Position numbers and translations under genes: made by a program. This document shows positions 59,749 to 64,000 of a DNA stretch of 64,000 nucleotides, piece after piece (positions within the stretch are counted from its first letter, which is position 1; every line of letters starts with the position of its first letter). Source of the DNA: CAWUKT01 sp964352215 (GTDB lineage Bacteria > Bacteroidota > Bacteroidia > J057 > JADKCL01). The notes beneath the pieces were generated by a model, which had not been told where the DNA came from, did no database searches, and saw nothing but the letters and a program-made list of their open reading frames with translations. The stretch spans positions 13,048 through 77,047 of the forward strand of contig CAYGRE010000022.1 of NCBI GenBank assembly GCA_964352215.1, in the 5' to 3' direction.

Positions 59749-61458
59749 TTATGAAGGATTGGTGAGCTGGGGGTCGGTAAGTTCTTCGAACATGGCACTC
59801 TCTGCCGGGGTAAAAAGGGCTTCGCGTAGGGCGGAGAGAATCTGGCGGGAAGATTGGATGAAGGCCCGGTTGGCAATCAGAATATTGCTGACATCGGCGT
59901 CTTGTAAGGCACTTGAGGCGACCGCCTTGGTGGCGGTCTTTACAAATTGCTGGTCTTCCTTGCGGATATGTTGCAGAATTTGGGCCATGTCTCCTGAGAT
60001 CTGATCGGGATGGACCGGGCCTTCGTCCGACCTTTGCAGGAGTTCAGAGATCTTGAGGTATTCGGCGATCATCCGCTTGCGAAACCCGGCGTATTCATTG
60101 TTGAGATAATCGCTGTCTGCACTTTCAAATCCATCGAAATAATGCTGGACATCTTTGATCGTCTTGGCGGAATGCAATGCGAGACGGGCTCCGTGGAGAA
60201 AGCGGTGCAGGTCCTCTGATTCATTGGAAGCAAGGTTGTTTTCCTGAACCTTGGCCGCAAAGGTGAAAATATTTGCCTGGAGTGTTTTCAGGTTGTCGTA
60301 TTGTTGGTCTGTGGTCAATACCTTTTCGGGTTTGTGGTCTGCATTGTTAAGGTGGAATACAAGTTCCGGGTCAATGCGCAGGGCTTTGAGGTTGTGGCGC
60401 AACACCATGCGAACCAGCTGAAAGACTTCGGTATGAATGCCTTGAATCGCGGCTTCGGTGACATCGGGTGGCAGGCGGTGAATAACCATGGTCAGGCCGG
60501 TGCGTTTGTCAGGAAGGAGGCGGATCATCAGCGCAGCCAGCCAGCCCATAAAGGGGAGGAATAGCAGCACTCCCATCACATTGAATACGGTGTGGAAGAT
60601 GGCGATTCCGACCACTGCATCTTCCGGGGCGGAGCCGGTGAGCTGGACAATGAACCAGGAAAGGGGATAGAGCAGGATCAGGCCAATGACGGCGGTGACG
60701 ACATTGAACGCTACATGGCTGGCAGCTACCCGCTTTTTGATCTGGCTTCCACCGATTGAACCGATCAGAACCGTTACTGTGGTTCCGATATTGGCGCCTA
60801 CCACCATGGCTGCGGCAGACTCAAAATCGAGAATGCCGGCATTGAGGCCCGTCAGCACAATGGCGATGGTCGCCGAACTGCTTTGCATGATCGCGGTCAG
60901 GACGATCCCAACCAGAAAATAGAGAAGAATTCCATATCCGGTCAGGGAATCCATGGCAAAGTTGTCGGCAAAATGTTCTACACTGACCTTCATGAAGTCA
61001 AGGCCCATGAATAGAAAGCCAAAACCGACCAGAAGTTTGCTGATATTGGAATAACGGGGCGAACTGCCCAAAAAGATGGTTCCAAGCCCCCCGACTCCGA
61101 TCATGGGCAGGGCAAAACTTTCGATGTTGAGGCTGAATCCGAAGAGGGCCACGATCCAGGCGGTGGTGGTCGTACCGGCGTTGGAGCCGAGGATCACCCC
61201 GATCGCATTGCGCATGGTCATGATGCCAGCCCCCACAAAGGTGAGGACCATGAGGCTGACCGCCGAGCTGCTTTGCAGCAGGGCTGTAATCAGGCCACCG
61301 GAAACAACCGATTTGAAGCGCCCGGTGGTATACTTGCGAATGAACCGCTTGAAAGACCGGCCCGCAAGGTTACGCACCGACTCTTCCATCAGGAACATTC
61401 CAAAGAGGAAGATTCCCAGTCCTGCTAAAAATTTCCAAATGTCGAATTCGCTTTCCAA
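59749..61458 (-). CDS. Na/Pi cotransporter family protein with PhoU-like tail, 569 aa
   Basis: The inverted-repeat signature of NaPi-II-type carriers occurs twice: GLITALLQSSSAVSLMVLTFVGAGIM with GSNAGTTTTAW in the first half, and LTAIMQSSSATIAIVLTGLNAGIL with GANIGTTVTVLIG in the second. The QSSSA pairs line the transport path. The C-terminal ~200 residues are helical (ALHSAKTIKDVQHYFDGFES) and PhoU-like. It probably moves phosphate with Na+ across the inner membrane, or acts as a regulator. First gene of a possible three-gene transcript. Confidence 0.93.
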   Translation of the reverse strand: MESEFDIWKFLAGLGIFLFGMFLMEESVRNLAGRSFKRFIRKYTTGRFKSVVSGGLITALLQSSSAVSLMVLTFVGAGIMTMRNAIGVILGSNAGTTTTAWIVALFGFSLNIESFALPMIGVGGLGTIFLGSSPRYSNISKLLVGFGFLFMGLDFMKVSVEHFADNFAMDSLTGYGILLYFLVGIVLTAIMQSSSATIAIVLTGLNAGILDFESAAAMVVGANIGTTVTVLIGSIGGSQIKKRVAASHVAFNVVTAVIGLILLYPLSWFIVQLTGSAPEDAVVGIAIFHTVFNVMGVLLFLPFMGWLAALMIRLLPDKRTGLTMVIHRLPPDVTEAAIQGIHTEVFQLVRMVLRHNLKALRIDPELVFHLNNADHKPEKVLTTDQQYDNLKTLQANIFTFAAKVQENNLASNESEDLHRFLHGARLALHSAKTIKDVQHYFDGFESADSDYLNNEYAGFRKRMIAEYLKISELLQRSDEGPVHPDQISGDMAQILQHIRKEDQQFVKTATKAVASSALQDADVSNILIANRAFIQSSRQILSALREALFTPAESAMFEELTDPQLTNPS

Positions 61459-61629
61459 GCTCTTATCAGTATTCCGGTGATATGAACCCTCAAAGGTGAA
61501 ACCTTTTCAAAGGATGAAACATGACAATCCTCAGGTTTGAGGCCGAGAGGCCATCAACTTCAGAATGAAGATAAGTCTTTTGTTTCAAATAGTTGAGCGT
61601 CTATCTGATTCAGCGTACTGATTGGCCCT

Positions 61630-62151
61630 CTACTTCAGGAGGTTGAAGTAGTTCACCCAGGGTCCGGCTTCAGCCTTGGTGACCTTGGCCAGCACCCGCG
61701 TGATCTGGTTGGTGTGGCTCAGGTCATGGATGGCCCAGGTGGTCAGCAATTGGCTCAAAGTCACGGTGCCGAAGTCCGGATGAATGCCGGTCAGTTCCAG
61801 TTGAACAGGGGAGAGGTTGAATGACCTCAGCGTTTCAAGGTTCTTCCGACGTAGCGATTTGAATTCTGAGAGTAACTCTTCAAGGCTTTTTCCCTTGCTG
61901 TTCTCAAACTGGGCAAACCGGTCAAAGGGAACAAAAGTCTTATCGGCCAGGTCACCCAGGATGATCCGCGTCCTGGGAATCCAATCTGTTTTTTCTCCGT
62001 GAATCAAATGGCCAACCACATCATAGGCGCTCCAGGTTTCCCCACCTTCATTTTGATGAACCCAGCTTTCCGGTAGCCCTATCAGGAGTTTTTCAAGGTA
62101 GGATGGTGCCCTCTCGAGCATATTGATGGTGTCACCCAGGTTGAGTTGCAT
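61630..62151 (-). CDS. DinB-family (four-helix, metal-binding) protein, 173 aa
   Basis: A four-helix bundle with the DinB/YfiT His pattern: YDVVGHLIHGEKTDW supplies a His in helix 2, and TLSQLLTTWAIHDLSHTNQITRVL supplies two more. The opening MLERAPSYLEKLLIGLPESWVHQNEGGETWSAYDV is typical of DinB_2. These proteins bind metal and many transfer bacillithiol, mycothiol or glutathione; the exact role here is not known. It is monocistronic. Confidence 0.9.
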   Translation of the reverse strand: MQLNLGDTINMLERAPSYLEKLLIGLPESWVHQNEGGETWSAYDVVGHLIHGEKTDWIPRTRIILGDLADKTFVPFDRFAQFENSKGKSLEELLSEFKSLRRKNLETLRSFNLSPVQLELTGIHPDFGTVTLSQLLTTWAIHDLSHTNQITRVLAKVTKAEAGPWVNYFNLLK

Positions 62152-62260
62152 CCTTCAAAATCGTATTTATTGGTTGATTTTACAATTCCCGCTAACCATT
62201 CGAACTATCTGTGAATGAAAAATCTGCCAACCTGGAAAAAGGGTGGGATACCCCCCGGAC

Positions 62261-62529
62261 TTAAACCATCACCAGCGGGATCACCTCTTTGTATTCCAAA
62301 ACCGTTCCATCGTATTTTCCATCGACAACGACTTTTGCTCCCAGGAAAACATATAGCTTGGGATCTTCCATCCGGAACTGGGTCTGCTTCCGGATCGGCA
62401 ATTCCTTACCAATTAAACCATTCTTGAGCACTTGCAGAAAATAGTCGGGGCCTTCTGGCCTTGATCCGATCCGGCCGAGCTTGGCAAAAAGGTATCCCTG
62501 AAATTTATTTTTATCGGTTTCTGGCTCAT
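62261..62529 (-). pseudogene. Frameshifted small gene remnant
   Basis: On the minus strand the frame ending at TAA 62261-62263 reads FQGYLFAKLGRIGSRPEGPD, then YFLQVLKNGLIGKELPIRKQ, then YVFLGAKVVVDGKYDGTVLE, clearly protein-like, but has no usable start; upstream it meets a TGA at 62534-62536. A one-base shift near 62500 would connect it to the ATG at 62529 (MSQKPIKINF), giving an ~89-residue protein. Either this gene is a pseudogene or the base call is wrong. No family is recognised. The rest of 62152-62831 has no other gene. Confidence 0.5.
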
Positions 62530-62730
62530 CTTTTCATCCAACCTGCCAAAGGGTTCATCTATAAAATTGTTTTCAGCAAAAATCCGAACGGCTTTGAAGT
62601 TGGGTGGTATTGCGTAGACGGAAAATCATGGAGTATGGGAATAAAGGTGGGAAGCATGGTTGTAGATCTTTACCCCTCAATTGGGTGGCTGACGTAAGGC
62701 GCTGGTTATCAGTAATTATGGGGTTTGTGC

Positions 62731-62827
62731 TTATGTAGCGCTTATGTAACTGAAAGTTACTAAAACCGGAAAATGTTGCTTAATTTGGCTCCTGTCGATA
62801 CTTTTTTATGTAACGCTTATGTAACTG
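62731..62827 (+). repeat. Pair of 22-bp direct repeats upstream of the AlbA_2 gene
   Basis: Copies at 62731-62752 and 62806-62827 differ by one base and start 75 bp apart. Each contains the word TTATGTA twice, 10 or 11 bp apart, ending GTAACTG. The second copy ends 4 bp before the ATG at 62832. The first overlaps an inverted repeat GTAAC-N5-GTTAC at 62746-62760. This is the layout of a binding site array for autoregulation. Confidence 0.65.
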
Positions 62828-62831
62828 GGGT

Positions 62832-63887
62832 ATGGAAGAAAATGAATTGACTTCGCTCACTGATTATTTACTCTCATTGGGAAGGGAAACTGAATGGGTT
62901 GAGTTTAAAGAGAATTATTCAAATCCAGACGGAATCGGAAAATATATCTCAGCGTTATCAAATGGAGCTTGCCTGGAGGACAAAAATCAGGCCTACCTCC
63001 TGTTTGGAATCGAAGATAAAACACTAGAAGTAAAAGGAACCTCTTTCAAGCCCTTGACTGCTAAAAAAGGGAATGAATTGTTGCAACATTGGCTGATTAG
63101 CAAACTCTCTCCCAAGCCAGATCTTAAAATCCGGGAATTTGAATATGAGGGGAGAAGGCTCGCCATCATGATCATTGGCCCGGCACGTGATCAACCGATT
63201 AGATTTAATAACATCGCTCATGTCAGAATAAATTCGGTAACAAGAGAACTCGCCAAGTTTCCGGATCTCGAACGCAAAATCTGGGCAAAGAGCAGGCACT
63301 TTACATTCGAACAGGAAATTGCAGTAAGAGAATTGGTAGCAAACGCATTAATTCATCAAGACTTTTTAGAAACGGGGACTCATGTAAAGGTCGAAATCTT
63401 CAGTGATAGAGTAGAAGTTTCAAATCCGGGAAGCCCCTTGGTAGACAAGCTGAGATTAATTGATGATTTTCCCAGATCCAGGAATGAAGCTTTGGCAAAA
63501 CAAATGCGGGATTTTGGAATCTGCGAAGAGAGGGGTAGTGGAATAGATAAAGTTGTTGCAAGTTGTGAATTGTTTCAATTGCCTGCTCCAAGATTCAATG
63601 TGAAAGGAAACCACATGCAGGCCATTCTCTATTCCTATAAAGAGCTTACTAAGATGGATAAGGGAGATAGGGTCAGGGCCTGCTATCAACATGCGGTATT
63701 GAAATACATTAGCAACGATTTTATGACAAACACATCCTTGAGAGAAAGATTCAATATTGAACCATCAAATTATCCAATAGCATCCAGAATAATTAGAGAT
63801 ACATTGGAGGCAAAGTTGATTAAGCCTAGTGATCCAACAAGTAAGTCTCGTAAACATGCAAAATATATCCCTTTCTGGGCAGATTAG
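62832..63887 (+). CDS. Schlafen AlbA_2 / RecG-like ATP-binding protein, 351 aa
   Basis: Residues ~10-150 are a Schlafen-type AlbA_2 domain (ETEWVEFKENYSNPDGIGKYISALSNGAC, YLLFGIEDKTLEVKGT, RFNNIAHVRINSVTREL). Residues ~175-255 are an HATPase_c_4 block (AVRELVANALIHQDFLETGTHVKVEIFSDRVEVSNPG, ICEERGSGIDKVV). The C-terminus is a winged-helix-like region (TNTSLRERFNIEPSNYPIASRII). Such proteins are annotated as putative transcriptional regulators or RecG-like and often sit in accessory or defence regions. The AT-rich composition and the upstream direct repeats suggest horizontal acquisition and self-control. Confidence 0.88.
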   Translation: MEENELTSLTDYLLSLGRETEWVEFKENYSNPDGIGKYISALSNGACLEDKNQAYLLFGIEDKTLEVKGTSFKPLTAKKGNELLQHWLISKLSPKPDLKIREFEYEGRRLAIMIIGPARDQPIRFNNIAHVRINSVTRELAKFPDLERKIWAKSRHFTFEQEIAVRELVANALIHQDFLETGTHVKVEIFSDRVEVSNPGSPLVDKLRLIDDFPRSRNEALAKQMRDFGICEERGSGIDKVVASCELFQLPAPRFNVKGNHMQAILYSYKELTKMDKGDRVRACYQHAVLKYISNDFMTNTSLRERFNIEPSNYPIASRIIRDTLEAKLIKPSDPTSKSRKHAKYIPFWAD

Positions 63888-64000
63888 TAAGAGCTCCCAC
63901 TCAATATGAAGATCATTTTTGAAACAACCTGTTTCAAATTGAAATCATTGGGAAGCCGATTCCCCTGATAACCATTGACAAAGCTTTCGGATATTTCCAG
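63888..64000. other. Window end, no gene seen
   Basis: The last 113 bp contain no frame long enough or supported enough to call a gene. A short AAACAACCTGTTT-type inverted word near 63921 is not strong enough to be called a terminator. Confidence 0.5.

Noticed and set aside
1..64000. CRISPR array, prophage, insertion sequence or integrase
   Set aside because: No regularly spaced direct repeats with unique spacers, no transposase, phage structural or recombinase motifs were found on either strand.

Overview
The window is from a member of the Bacteroidota, most likely the Saprospiria (relatives of Lewinella, Haliscomenobacter or Saprospira). The evidence is a PorU-type sortase of the type IX secretion system (T9SS), a secreted protein with a T9SS type A C-terminal domain, a PorV/PorQ-type barrel, a TonB-dependent receptor with a carboxypeptidase-like N-terminal domain, many signal-peptidase-II lipoproteins, TAnnTTTG-type -7 promoter elements, and no purine-rich Shine-Dalgarno pattern. 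Base composition is near balanced over most of the window. It becomes visibly AT-richer in 47.1-50.6 kb and 62.7-63.9 kb.

1-14 kb is mostly chromosomal housekeeping and envelope genes: an S8 peptidase cut by the window edge, a helical protein of unknown function, two Cys-containing lipoproteins, a TPR protein, a biotin carrier protein, an M1 aminopeptidase, a beta-barrel protein, a cyclophilin, a RecQ-tail protein without a helicase, a MATE exporter, an Atg22-like MFS transporter and a DUF4870 protein. 14.4-18.3 kb is porU, divergent from a Nudix-like regulator whose Nudix box is degenerate. 19.3-23.6 kb is an oxidative-stress block: di-heme peroxidase, AhpC-type peroxiredoxin, divergent OxyR with a C-x8-C redox pair, and a PAS histidine kinase. 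23.6-30.9 kb carries thiG, a lipoprotein plus M14 peptidase pair, dtd, an ArnT-like glycosyltransferase, a MazG pyrophosphohydrolase, an SRPBCC protein and a nucleotidyltransferase.

31.0-41.8 kb is a tightly packed six-gene plus-strand operon of surface and secretion proteins: two secreted proteins, a lipoprotein, a TonB-dependent receptor, a PorV/PorQ-like barrel and an NHL-propeller lipoprotein. It looks like one outer-membrane assembly. A strong stem-loop follows the most codon-biased gene. A repeat-filled 650-bp gap separates it from a minus-strand operon (42.5-47.0 kb): a DUF429-like domain fused to a K/E-rich coiled coil, an ankyrin-TPR protein and a small secreted protein.

47.06-50.65 kb is the highlight. 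A complete tRNA-Arg(CCT) has its 3' 55 bp repeated 3.5 kb downstream, bracketing an AT-rich two-gene element: a NACHT-type STAND NTPase with a pentapeptide-like C-terminal region, and a RelA/SpoT-like synthetase that overlaps it by 8 bp and has a divergent G-loop. This is the signature of a small integrated defence cassette (NTPase sensor plus nucleotide-synthetase effector). I do not recognise it as a described system. A ParE-type toxin-antitoxin pair lies just outside its right end.

51.3-64 kb returns to core-like genes (POT transporter, methyltransferase, Cys/Met PLP enzyme with a divergent Lrp regulator, FAD monooxygenase, DinD-family protein, Na/Pi cotransporter, DinB-family protein). 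These are interspersed with an orphan DUF433 antitoxin-like gene, a frameshifted gene remnant, and a Schlafen AlbA_2/RecG-like ATP-binding protein preceded by direct repeats.
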